This document shows positions 49,703-60,735 of a stretch of 64,000 nt of DNA, piece after piece; within the stretch, counting starts at the first letter, position 1, and each line of letters starts with the position of its first letter. The notes under the pieces were generated by a model, which was not told the origin of the DNA, ran no database searches, and saw only the letters and a program-made list of their open reading frames with translations. Location of the stretch: contig OX419761.1 of the NCBI GenBank assembly GCA_948567375.1, positions 43,748,243 to 43,812,242 of the forward strand, written 5' to 3'. The stretch is from Lunularia cruciata. Its lineage: Eukaryota > Streptophyta > Marchantiopsida > Lunulariales > Lunulariaceae. The position numbers and the translations under genes were made by a program.

Positions 49703-50158
49703 ATGGAGGGTCATCAAGAGTGGAAATTGAGATTATACAAGGTTCCCCAAGGGTTTGAGGTGATTGTAGGGGTGGATTTGAGGAAAAGAGAGTTTACAAT
49801 AGAATTTGAAGAGAGTGTTGAGAGGATCCAAAAACCTACACCACTTGGAGGAAAGAGTGAGTCTAAGTGCTTTCTATGTGGAGAGAAGGGACATAAGGCA
49901 AGTTCATGTCCATTGACCTTTGAGAGCAAGAGATTGAGGGAAAGGAGAGGCTTACTTGACTTGGGTTTGCATGTTGGACCTTCTTCACCAAGATTGGGAG
50001 GGAGAAGATCTAAGACCAAGGAGTTGTGTGAGGTTTGTGGAGTTGAAGGACTTCCAAAAGGACATGAGTGTAATGGAGTAAAAGCACTTTTGGAAACTTT
50101 GGTGAAGGATCTTGGAGAGAGTCTTAGTACAGCTACAGAAATACTACCACCTTCATAA
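49703..50158 (+). CDS. E2 extra ORF upstream of gag with CCHC zinc knuckle
   Basis: An open frame of about 150 codons (first ATG 49703, stop ending 50158) lies between the primer site and gag. It holds KCFLCGEKGHKASSC (49868-49909, C-x2-C-x4-H-x4-C) and a second Cys cluster LCEVCGVEGLPKGHEC. Upstream is VPQGFEVIVGVDLRKREF. A zinc-knuckle protein ahead of gag is not part of the usual Ty3 plan. The N-terminal half faintly recalls ORF1-type RNA-binding proteins of LINEs. It could be captured or a duplicated nucleocapsid. Confidence 0.6.
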   Translation: MEGHQEWKLRLYKVPQGFEVIVGVDLRKREFTIEFEESVERIQKPTPLGGKSESKCFLCGEKGHKASSCPLTFESKRLRERRGLLDLGLHVGPSSPRLGGRRSKTKELCEVCGVEGLPKGHECNGVKALLETLVKDLGESLSTATEILPPS

Positions 50159-50410
50159 GCTAGTTCTCAAGATTAGTGATGGAGATAATCTTTCAACTTA
50201 TGGATAAACTATCCATGAGAGTTAGATTAATATGCACTCTAGGATTTGATGTTGCTATAGAAATCTTGGAGTAACCTGAACCTTTTGTGTTCCCTAGAGT
50301 GGATTATTCTCAGATGGTGTTAGTCATGTATATACTCTATTAGTAATAGAGTGACAGAAAAGAAAAGAGAAAAAAAAATTGAGAGAAAAGAAAGATAGTG
50401 AGGGGTTAAG

Positions 50411-53400
50411 ATGGGGAAACTTCCGGTTTTCTTTGGCAAGGATGGAGAAGATGTGGAGGCCTTTGTGAGAGACTTCAAGAGAGCTTGCATAGGAAACAAT
50501 GAGAGGAGGAAGAATGAGTGGGCCTCATTATTACCAGATTTCTTTGAGGATGCAGCACTTACATAGTATGAGTCAGAATACCAAAAGAGAGAGAGGAGAG
50601 AGGGGGAAGAGGAGTCTTGGGAGACTTTGACTTCAGCACTCATTGAGAACTTTCTTCCTGATGAGAGTTATGAGAGATTGATGAGTGAGGTTACATTTCT
50701 CAAGCAAGGAGATGGAGAGAAAGTGAGGGTCTATGTGGAAAGAGTGGAAAAGTTGGAATCCAGATTTCGCATAGTGTTGAGGAAGGGTGGGGATGATGTG
50801 GAGACTACAATGATTGGCATAGGGGCCATGCTCACCAAGAATTTTGTGGGAGGATTGAGACCACAAATTAGAAGCAAGGTGAGATATGAGAAACCTTCTT
50901 CCAAGGTTGAAGCTATCAAGATCGCAATTCGTATGGAGGAGAGTTTGGAAGGGGATGAGAGTGATTTGGTGGTGAAGGAGGTTGTGCATCCTCCTCAAGG
51001 CTACAAGTATGGTGGAACTTCTGATACTTTGGTGACAAGGGTTGCACCACAAGTAGTAGTTGCTCCAGTTCTTGCACCTCCACCAAAAGATCCACTCCAA
51101 ACCATCACAGAACAACTTGCGGATCTCAAGATCAATGTGGTGCAACTATGGGAGAAGAGAGAGGTGGATCAGAATGTAGGGAGAGGGCCTAGGAGTTATG
51201 GAAAATATCCATATAGAGGAGGCCAACCAGCCAACAATTTCAATGATAGAAATTGTTTTGGTTGTGGAGGAAGAGGCCATATCCAAAGGAATTGCCCAAA
51301 TTCCACTTACCATGGAGGAAGGGGTTATGAGGGAGCCAATAGAGGGAAAGAGGGAGGTAGTGAAACCCAAGTGGCTCCTAATCCCAACAAAGGTAAGGGG
51401 ATAGCATCCATAGATGTGGTTGAGAGCAAGTATGAGAAGGGAGAGTGCTCAAACATTAAGGGTCTTAATTTGGAGCTTTTGGCACAAGAGAAGAAGAGAG
51501 CTCGTTTTGCAGAGGATGTTCACTCTTCTCAAGGATTTACTTCAAGCAAGGATACTCCTATGTCTACTAGGAGCACTCGCACCTCAACACCATCAACAAC
51601 AAAGACTCCAAGGAAGAAGTTGGAGATGGAGGACTTCTTGATCTCAAAGCAACAATGGAACTACAATGTGTTGGAGGATGTTGGTAGTCACAAGGCTAAC
51701 ATCACAGTGGGCCAATTAATTGCTTTGAACCCTACCTTGAGAAAGGAGCTTAGAGGTGGTTTGAGTTCTACAAGGAGAAAGAAGAAGAAGAAGGCAAAAG
51801 TTCCAGTATCAATGGGGGTGGTGGATGCCAAGCCAGCACCATGGGAAGCTTGTAAATATGCCTCCAAGATTGATGTGAGAGTGAATGGTCACAACATCAA
51901 GGATGCATTGGTTGATGGAGGATCAGCAGTGAATGCCATGTCAGAAAGGTTGATGAAGAAGTTGGGTATGATACCCTCAAGACCTTCAACATTTGTGATG
52001 AGCATGGCAAACAAGCAACAAGTTCGACCAGTAGGGGTGATGGATAAGGTGGTAGTTTCAGTTATGGGAGTTCAAAATCTCATGACTTTCCAAGTCTTGA
52101 AGGATTCAAGCTATGAATTACTTCTTGGGAGGCCATGGTTGAGAGCAGCATGCACAACTGATCGATGGCACAAAGGGTACTTGAGGATTGGGCCATCAAA
52201 CCATAGAGTCACTGTTCCTATGACTAACACCACCAACACTTCACATTCAGATACACCATCTTGTGATTATTGGGAATCAGATTCTGAAGAAGGAGCTTCA
52301 GGTGTGGACACAAGCATGGAAGAGGAGACTTCCACGGAGGAGGATGAATATGAATCTGATTCAGATGTGTATCCTTTGTGTGCTATGGATTTTGCACCTA
52401 AGCCAGAGGTTTTGAAGGACCCAGATAAATCACCATTGACACTTGAGGAGGTAGAGAGAAGGTTATCTACCCTCAAGTATGGCCCAAATGTTACCAAGGA
52501 GGAGAAGGTGAGATTTGAGGAGATTTTCCGCAAGTTCATCCATGTGTTTGCTTTTAGTTACAAGGATTTGAAGGAAGTCACCTTGGAGGAGCACAAGATA
52601 GAGGTGGAGTCACATGCAAGACCAATCCGCCAAAAGCAACGTCGCATTAGCCCACCAATATCTTTGGGTGTGAAGGAGGAGATTGATAAGCTCAAGGAGG
52701 CTGGATTTATCTATGAGGTGGAGAATTCAGAATGGGTGTCTCTAATTGTCATTGTGAAGAAAAAGAATGGCAAGCTTCGGGTATGTGTGGATTACAAGAA
52801 GCTCAATGCTGTTACCAAGAAGGACTAATACCCATTGCCATTCATTGATGAGATCTTGGAGGAGGTTGCAGGTCATGAGAGGTACAGTTTTGGAGATGGT
52901 TATAGTGGATATAACCAAATCAAGATTGCACCAGAGCATCAACAACTCACCACATTCACCACACCTTGGGGAACTTACGATTTCAAGGTCATGCCTTTTG
53001 GGCTTTGCAATGCTCCAGCCACATTCCAACGGTTCATGAACAAGGTATTTGAACCTTTCATTGGGAAATTTGTGAGAGATTTCATTGATGACTTTTGTGT
53101 CTATGGGAGCAAGGAGGAGCACTTTGAGCACCTAATCAAAGTCTTGCAACGCTTGGATGAGGCAAATGCATCACTCAACCCAGAGAAGTGCATTTTTGGA
53201 TGTGAAGAAGGTCTACTTTTGGGGCATATCATCTCCAAGGATGGAATAGCAGTTGATCCTGAGAAGGTGAGGAAAATCTCAGACCTTCCATTCCCTTCAA
53301 GCTTGACAAAGTTACGCCAATTCTTGGGGATGGTTGGGTACTATAGGAGGTTCATCTTCTCATTTTCCAACAAGGCTTATGCATTGACCATCTACATGAA

Positions 53401-55237
53401 GAAGGGTGTAGATTACATGGTGATTTTGGAAGACAAGGAGGCTCTCAAAGCTTTTGAGGAGCTCAAGCAATCACTTGTTGTAGCTCCAATTCTTGCTAAA
53501 CCTGATTGGAGTAAACCTTTCATCCTCTACACTGATGCTTCTAATGTAGCTATAGGATGCACTCTTAGTCAATTAGACCAAGATGGGCATGATCATCCAA
53601 TAGCTTATGCTAGTAGGCAGATAGTTTCAGCAGAGAAGAACTACTCTGTCACGGAGAGAGAAGGGTTGGCAGTGATCTTTGGTCTCAAGAAGTTTAGACA
53701 CTACTTGATTGGAGGGAAAGCCACCATTGTCATGGATCACAAGGCTTTGAAGTACATCTTCAACAAGCCTAATGTTGAAGGGAGACTAGCAAGGTGGATG
53801 ATACTCTTGTCTGAGTATGACTACACCATTGAAGATAGGCCAGGAAAGAAACATGCAAATGCTGATTTATTATCTAGAGCCTATGATCATGATGGAGATG
53901 AGCCAGTGGATGATTCCTTCCCGGATGAGGAGCTCATGACAATCTCAGTCACTCAAGAGGTTCCAATGGAGTACAAGGAGATTGTGGATTTTGTGACAAA
54001 AGGTAACTATCCAGAAGGGATGCATGCTAGGGAGAGGAAGGCCCTTGCAGCAAGATCTAGACCTTACACAATGGTGGAGGATATTCTTTTTCACCAAGGA
54101 GTAGATGGTCTACTTCAAAGAGCAGTGGGTAAGGAAGAGTCTATCCTTCTCATAAAGGAGTTTCATGAAGGTTTAGTATGTGGAGGACACTTTGCAGGAA
54201 AGGTGATTGCTTTCAAGATTCTAGATGCAGGTTACCATTGGAGAGGGATTTTCAAGGATTGTCTTGATTATTGCAAAACTTGTCATGTTTGTCAAGCTTT
54301 TGCTAGAAAGTCTACATCCACTCCACCACTTAGATCAATTCCATTGCTAGGACCTTTTGAGAAGTGGGGAATTGATTTTGTAGGTCCTCTCAATAGAACC
54401 CCGAGGAACAATCGGTACATTGTGGTAGTTACTGATTACCTTACCAAGTGGGTTGAGGCTAGACCATTGAGGGACAACAATGAAGATGAAGTGGGTAGAT
54501 TTCTTTATGAACGCATTATCACTAGGTTTGGATGCCCTTTGGAGTTGGTTTCTGATAGAGGAGGAGAGTTTACAGGAAGCATTACTACAACCATGCTACG
54601 ACATTTCTCTATCACACATAGAGTAACTACATCCTATAAGCCAAATTCCAATGGCTTGGCAAAGAGAACCAATCAGACCTTGTGCATGATGTTGGCCAAA
54701 GATGCAGAAATGGAGAGGGCTAAACATCATTGGGACAAGAGGATTCATGTAGTTTTGTGGGAGTATAGGACAACCATGAAAACTTCCACTGGATATTCAC
54801 CATTTCAATTGATGTATGGTATTGAGTCTACCTTACCTATTCACTTTGATCTTCCTACCTTCCAAAGCATTCATAGGAGATTGAAGAAAGCACAAGGAGG
54901 TGATGCAGAGAAGTCAAGGAAGGATCAACTCATGGAGTTGGAAGAGGCAAGAGCAGTTGCTATGGTTCGAGTGGAGCAAGCTCAAAGGAAACAAAAGGAG
55001 AGCTATGATAAGAGGCAAGACAAGAAGAAGGTGGAGCCTTTCAAAGAAGGTGATTGGGTAATGTTGTTTGATTCCATTCGATTCAAGAGAGTGCAAAAGA
55101 AGTTTTTGCCTAAGTACTTTGGACCTTTCATAGTGGAGAAGGTGTGGGGCAATTACACCTATGATCTCAAGGAGTTGGGAGGAAGATACTTTGATAGGAT
55201 TAACCATGATAAGTTGAAGATGTACCATAGAAGGTAG
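50411..55237 (+). pseudogene. gag-pol: E2 gag-pol single frame (two in-frame stops, integrase Glu lost)
   Basis: One frame from ATG 50411 to the stop ending 55237. Gag: FFGKDGEDVEAFVRDF start, capsid-like core, zinc knuckle CFGCGGRGHIQRNC (51254-51295). Protease with VDGGSAVN (Asp 51914). RT with KLRVCVDYKKLN and catalytic FIDD (53081-53092). RNase H YTDASNVAIG and MDHKALKYI. Integrase HHCC (CKTCHVC) and DDE core DFVGP, SDRGGEF. Breaks: TAG 50564-50566 in gag, TAA 52826-52828 in RT, and AAG (Lys) at 54662-54664 where the third catalytic acidic residue of integrase is expected. No indels. No chromodomain is seen after integrase. Confidence 0.9.
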
Positions 55238-55285
55238 AGAGACCTTCACTTTGAGGACAAAGTGAAAACTTAGTCCGGGGGTAAA

Positions 55286-55964
55286 TGTAACACCCATTTG
55301 TGCATGTGTGTGGTATTGTGATATTTAGCTTGGTATTACAAGTACTTAAGAGATATTATTTATATAGAGATAAAGGATGGTTCTCTATTAGTCATGGTTA
55401 GCTAAAGTTAGTCATAGCTAAGATAGATGGGACCTTACTTTAGAGGAAGTAGAAAAGATGAGCACCACTATTTTGGATTTTAGTGTGTTGACTTGGTATT
55501 ATTCCTAGGTGTTTGGCTTTGGAGAAAGAGTTGAGAACTCTTGGGCCCGCAAGCCTTTTTGTTTTGGATTCTTCTTTAGTCCAAGGATAGCCCATGTGAA
55601 GGAATCCTTGCTTTAGTGGTTGGGTCAAGATAAGGGGAATATGCCCATGTGAATGGATATTCCTTTCTACTTTTTGACTTTACTTGACTTTTAGTCTAGT
55701 AACTTGAGTTACTATGGTAATTAGTAACTTTGGTACGTAACTATTTCACAAGTATATAAACAAGGGGTGAGGAGGTACTTATCATCATTTCATTTGCAAC
55801 TATCTCTCTCTCATTGAGTTCTCTAGTGAGCAATGTCTTGAGTCTTGGAGTGTTAGCCTTGGAGGAGTATGATGGAGTTGGGGTTCCTTGCCTTCTTAGT
55901 CCATGGTGCGCTACCATAATAGCCATCAGAGGTTCATCCTGAGTGAGAGACAGGCCGGCTCACA
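55286..55964 (+). repeat. E2 3' LTR (679 bp)
   Basis: Preceded by the purine-rich ccgggggtaaa. Same ends as the 5' LTR; lacks its extra 20-bp unit. TATATAAA at about 55,753-55,760. Followed by GGTC and the continuing copia sequence. Confidence 0.95.
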
Positions 55965-56334
55965 GGTCTAGAGTGGGTTGAGGGATGTCATCAACTTCAT
56001 CTGATTGGTGACCAGATGAGGATGGTTGCGCAAATGAACCACATAGCCTATGGCATAGTGTGCTCCATAAAGTGTCTACTTGTTGTTTTAGAAAATGATG
56101 AAGAAAGTGAACATGTTGAGATAGGGGAGAGGACTGCCAAGATGGGGGTGAAGGTCCAAGTTGGGAGTCTTGTACCTCACCAAATAGTGGACGAGACGGT
56201 ATCAGAGCATCATCCTCAAATAATGAGACCCATTTCATATAACAGATTAGTATTTGAGTGTGAGAGCCAAGTGGGCAATGAAGCATATCATCTTCAAACA
56301 TTTGTGGCAAAGGCAATGTCACAATAGGTGACAT
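55965..56334 (-). pseudogene. E0 copia polyprotein fragment (integrase-RT linker) right of E2
   Basis: A minus-strand frame of about 120 codons ends GHQSDEVDDIPQPTLD exactly at the E2 junction and would join the VLRRSARTKK segment left of E2. It is Ser/Pro/His-rich, as in the linker between copia integrase and reverse transcriptase. Integrase and gag are missing to the right, so E0 was truncated there before or during arrival of other elements. Confidence 0.75.
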
Positions 56335-56352
56335 GACTGCTCATCAAACATT

Positions 56353-56371
56353 GGGGGGGAGGGGGGGGGGG
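56353..56371. repeat. G-rich tract
   Basis: Nearly pure G run (gggggggagggggggggggg-like, 19 bp) between the copia fragment and the next LTR. It may mark an old junction; it could form a G-quadruplex on the plus strand. Confidence 0.85.
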
Positions 56372-56413
56372 AGTTGCTAGGGGATTAACAATTAGAGGGT
56401 GAGACTTGGAGGG

Positions 56414-56970
56414 TGTAACCTAACAAGGAGGTTATGCATGTTTAGGAATAGAGAACAAGGGATAGTTTGACCTTGAGCCAACAATTGGAATAGCTGCAAC
56501 AGAATCTATGTGTGATCTTTTGAGGATAGAAGACCTTAAGAGAAACACAGGAGAAGAAATACAAAACTTCACACTCAATATTCCAATGCAAAGGAGCGCC
56601 TTGACTTTATTATATAGCAAAGAGGATTCCCTTGAAGGAAGCTCCACCCTTGGATCAGATACATGGATAGGTGATATATCAATGAGCTATACCCTTAGAT
56701 TAATTGCATGCATGGGTGACATGTGGTTTTGATCCTATCTGGTTGGTCAAACAAACATTGACCAAAGGAATATTTAGAGAATCTTCTTGTAGGAATATCA
56801 AGATTGCATGGGTGAGCTACCATTGGAAAGCTCTCAATGAGACAGAAAGGAGGAAGGGAAGACTAGCCTTTTCTCCTTGAGGTGTTGTGCATATATACAT
56901 CTCTATCAACATCACACACTATAGAAGCAAAACTCACACATAAGTCATACATGGACTCTAAAGTGCCACA
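56414..56970 (-). repeat. LTR of the E3-type family, minus strand
   Basis: On the minus strand starts TGTGGCACTTTAGAGTCC at 56970, has TATATAATAAAG at about 56,610 and ends near ggttaca at 56414 (end uncertain). The same start recurs at 57535, right after the polypurine tract of E3, and a diverged relative lies at 26,976-27,330. Confidence 0.65.
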
Positions 56971-57451
56971 ATAATCAGTTTGTTTACACCACTCGAATCA
57001 CACTCAATCAGATCAGTACTTGATCTATCACTCAATAATCTGCCAACAACTAGGCATTGATTACAGTCAAGCCACACCCACTCTACCTAAGAGAATCTAG
57101 GTGATGCTTGCCGGCCTCTGTACACCATAGCCAAGAACTCAAAGGCTCAACATCAAAGAAGTGAGCTCTTTGGAGCTGCACTTTGAAACTATACCCCATG
57201 AACTTGAGCTAAGTCTCAAACCCTAAGGGTCCCATTGACAGCACACCCAATGGTCCAAATGGTGCAAGTGACAATGGGTCCTACCATGTACTCAATACTC
57301 CAAACACAAAATCTATCCTTCAACAAGTAGTTTATCAGTAACTACCCAAATACTCCTGATTACTAACACTGCTCTAGAGTCCGAGCAACCTAGGTGCAAT
57401 GCTACAAATGGTATGACATCTATCATGCATATATACGTTGCTACATAATAT
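56971..57451. other. Unassigned segment between two LTR starts
   Basis: About 480 bp with no domain or terminus recognised. It separates the partial LTR start (57452-57535) from the full LTR (56414-56970). It may be inserted DNA or a variant part of the LTR. Confidence 0.4.
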
Positions 57452-57535
57452 ACATCACTATCAACATCACACACTATAGAAGCATAACTCACACATAAGT
57501 CATACATGGACTCTAAAGTGCCACAATTGCCCCCC
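57452..57535 (-). repeat. E3 3' LTR start (partial)
   Basis: TGTGGCACTTTAGAGTCC on the minus strand directly follows a polypurine tract (aactaggggggcaat, 57536-57550). About 84 bp match the start of the LTR at 56970, then similarity stops. Confidence 0.7.
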
Positions 57536-59203
57536 TAGTTGGCGGTTAGGTCCCTCTAACTCCAAATAGCCATCTACTCTAAGTATATGGTATACCTCAT
57601 GGTGGGCAAAAGACTAAGAAGCCGGTTGCTATCAAGCCCAATTGTTAGTTGCCTATCTACAATCTATACCATATAAAGGATGAACTAGCTATAGGTCAAG
57701 TATATCTAGGACATAAACCATTTTCCTTGAGGAACCACCGTTAGGGGAGGAGTCATACATACCATATGCCATCCTCTCAAACAATTATCACACACTAACA
57801 TAGTAGCAATTCTACCAGAAGAGCCGTATAATATACACCTCAAGCCTGATCATACAAGTGCCAAGCTTGAGTCCATAGTACCATCAATGTTTGGGAGATG
57901 ACATGGTGTACAATTGTACATTTGATCCTTCCAAAAAACACCATCACATCCTTCCAACACAAGGACTCTAGATGGAAAAACCTCACGCACTCTCAAGATA
58001 GTGCGGCTTGTAGAAACATCAAGTATTATTGATGTTGTCTACTATAGATATACATAGTCACGTGGATGAAATCAATGAATCTAGGGTCTATAATCTCCTC
58101 CTTGAATAGAAGCAAAATGTAAGGTATCCCTATGTTGAGCAATTGCCAAATTCTCAAAGGCCATTGGCATCACTCTCTAAAAAATCTTTGCTTGTTGAGA
58201 ATATGCGCTCATCCATACATATGGATCATCCAAGTCCAACACTATAGTGGCATCTCAACAAATGGCTATTGGTAAATCTAGATCTTCTCCATAGAGTAGA
58301 AAGTAAGGAGAGAAGGATGCTAAGGAGGCTTGTTGTTTGAACCTATAGTCCATGGCCAACCAAGGTAATTGGAGATCCCAATCTCCCAAGTGGCCTCTCT
58401 ACAAACCATACTTTTACAATCCTCTCTTCATTGTCTAAACCACTCTCTTTGCTAAGCCATCTGCCTTAAGGTGGTCTTAGGAGGTAGTACAATGATCAAT
58501 CAAAGCCTTGTCATACAAGACCTAAAACTCTCGCAAGAACTTTGTACCTTGATCAGTCAAAACCTCAATTGGTGCACCAAAATGATTGAGAACTCAATCC
58601 AAGAATGAGTAAGCCGTCCCTTCATTGGACTTGTCAAGAAATGCCACTAACTCAATCCACTTGGAGAATTGCTCCACCATCATCAAATCATACCAATGAT
58701 GTCTCATAGTCAACGGTAAAGGTCCAACAAAGTCCAAAATCCAATGGTAACCCAATCCCATGATAGGTAATGGGTGTAACTATGGCGTAGTAGCATTAAA
58801 AGATGCTCTAACTTAGTCACAAACCACACATCTAGCAACAAACTACTATACATCGGTATGCATACCATGTTACCAATAATGACTCTGGAGTAAGCTATAT
58901 GTATGCTTTAGTCCAAAATGTCCTAGCTCCTCATGAGCATGATGGACCAACTATGGTCTCTAAGATGGAAGTGGTACTACTCTCACTCTACCATCCTCCC
59001 ATACACAAAGAAGGTGTCTACATTCCCATCTGAACTGTTTGGCTTGCTAAAGGACATGGTCTCTCTCCTTGGCCCCAATTGTGCCACCCACAACACTAGT
59101 GCAAAGATAATCAATCACTAAGACATCATCATGAATGTCTTGTTGAATTATACCACTATCTCCACTCTTTGGATATGTGACCTCAATAACTCCTCCTGTA
59201 TGC

Positions 59204-59268
<65 letters not shown>

Positions 59269-60047
59269 TAGATAGATACCACCAAAGCCTCAGAAAATAT
59301 ATAGAGAAATGCATATGAATGCCAACTTAGCACCATCTTCTTATCCGTCTCACCATGTCAATATGCTTCGATATGATCTTGTTGGCTGGGACATGGGTTT
59401 CTACTCAACCTATCTACATCACGATTCTCCACTCTAGGTCTATGAATAACCGTGAAATCATACTCTTATAAAATTAGAGCCCATCGTGCAAGCTTCCTTG
59501 AAAGCTTGTTAGACTCCATCAACCACTTTAATGGCTGATGATCAATGATGAGAGTAAAAGGGTAACCAAATAGGTAACATTGAAAATGTGCTATAGTCCA
59601 TATTGCTGCCAATTACTCTCCTTCATATGAACTATACTTTGCCTCCATTGAAGTGTTGGAGCGACTAGCATGTGCCATCACAAACTCCTTCCCGTCATCA
59701 TCTTATTGGGTGAGCACTACTCCAAGCCCCAAGATACTCCAATCAATGTGAACCTGAAATAGTTGTCCTCTGATCAATCTCCTCAAAATATGAGCAAATG
59801 TTAACATCTCCTTGAGCTATACAAAAGCTCTCTCTTGCTCATCTCCCCAACACCACTCTTGTGTAAGCTTGGTCAGCTTTGTCAAGTCTTTGACAATGGG
59901 ACTAAATCCTTTAACATAGCGGCTATAAAATTTTTCCAACCCAAGAAATGCTCACACTCTACTCACATCCGTAGGTGGAGGAATATGCACAATAGCCTCC
60001 ACCTTGGTCTACTAAACATAAAGTCCTCCAGGGTAGATAGTGTGACC
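57536..60047 (-). pseudogene. E3 Ty3/gypsy remnant: RNase H and integrase
   Basis: Minus-strand translation in shifting frames gives the end of RT (FLGLEKFYSRYVKGFSPIV near 59,900), RNase H (MAHASRSNTSMEAKYSSYEGE, DHQPLKWLMESNKLS near 59,500-59,700) and integrase pieces down to about 57,800. Many stops and frameshifts show long decay. The 3' end is the polypurine tract at 57536. Confidence 0.8.
59207..59277. repeat. (GA)n / GATA microsatellite
   Basis: About 60 bp of GA repeats with one aaag interruption, followed by four gata units, inside the degenerate E3 element. Confidence 0.98.
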
Positions 60048-60731
60048 TGTAATACCCATTTGTGCATGTGTGTGGTATTATGATATTTAGCTTGGTATTA
60101 TAAGTACTTGAGAGATATTATTTATATAGAGATAAAGTATGGTTCTACATTAGTCATCAATAGCTAAAGTTAGTCATAGTTGAGATAATAGGGACCTTAC
60201 TTTAGAGGAAGTGGAAAAGATGAGCATCACTATTTTGGATTCTAGTGTGTTGACTTAATATTATTCCTAGGTGTTTGGCTTTGAGGAAAGAGTTGAGAAC
60301 TCTTGGGCGTTTTTGTTTTGGATTTTTCTATAGTCCAAGGATAACCCATGTGAAGGAATCCTTGACTTAGTGGTTGGGTCAAGATAAGATCACATGCTTA
60401 GTGGAATATGTCCATGTGGATGGATATTCCTTTATACTTTTTGACTTTACTTGACTTTTAGCCTAGTAACTTGAGTTACTCCAATATTTAATAACTTTGA
60501 TGCGTAACTATTTCACAAGTATATAAACTAGGGGTGAGGAGGTACTCATCATCCTTTCATTTACAACTATCTCTCTCTTTCATTGAGTTCTCTAGTGAGC
60601 AATATCTTGAGTCTTGGAGTGTTAGCTTTGGAGGAGTATGATGGAGTTGGGGTTCCTTGCCTTCTTAGTCCATGGTGCGTTACCATAATAGCAATCAGAG
60701 GTTCATCTTGAGTGAGACAAGCCTGCTCATA
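60048..60731 (+). mobile_element. Solo LTR of the E2 family (684 bp)
   Basis: Starts TGTAATACCC and ends CTCATA (CA changed to TA), aligned along its whole length with the E2 LTRs. Flanked by GACC on both sides (60044-60047, 60732-60735). It interrupts the reverse transcriptase region of E3 and is more diverged than the E2 LTRs, so it is an older insertion of the family that recombined to a single LTR. Confidence 0.92.
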
Positions 60732-60735
60732 GACC

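Larger units (their letters stand above)
48144..55964 (+). mobile_element. E2: young Ty3/gypsy element nested in copia E0
   Basis: 7,821 bp, LTR 48144-48842 and LTR 55286-55964, starting TGTAACACCC and ending CTCACA. The length difference (699 versus 679) is exactly one extra 20-bp tandem unit in the 5' LTR; otherwise I count about four substitutions. Flanked by GGTC on both sides (48140-48143, 55965-55968). The copia frame on the left (SARTKK) continues on the right (QSDEVDDIPQPTLD), proving the nested order. A long 5' region precedes a single gag-pol frame that has two in-frame stops and a lost integrase Glu. Confidence 0.95.
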
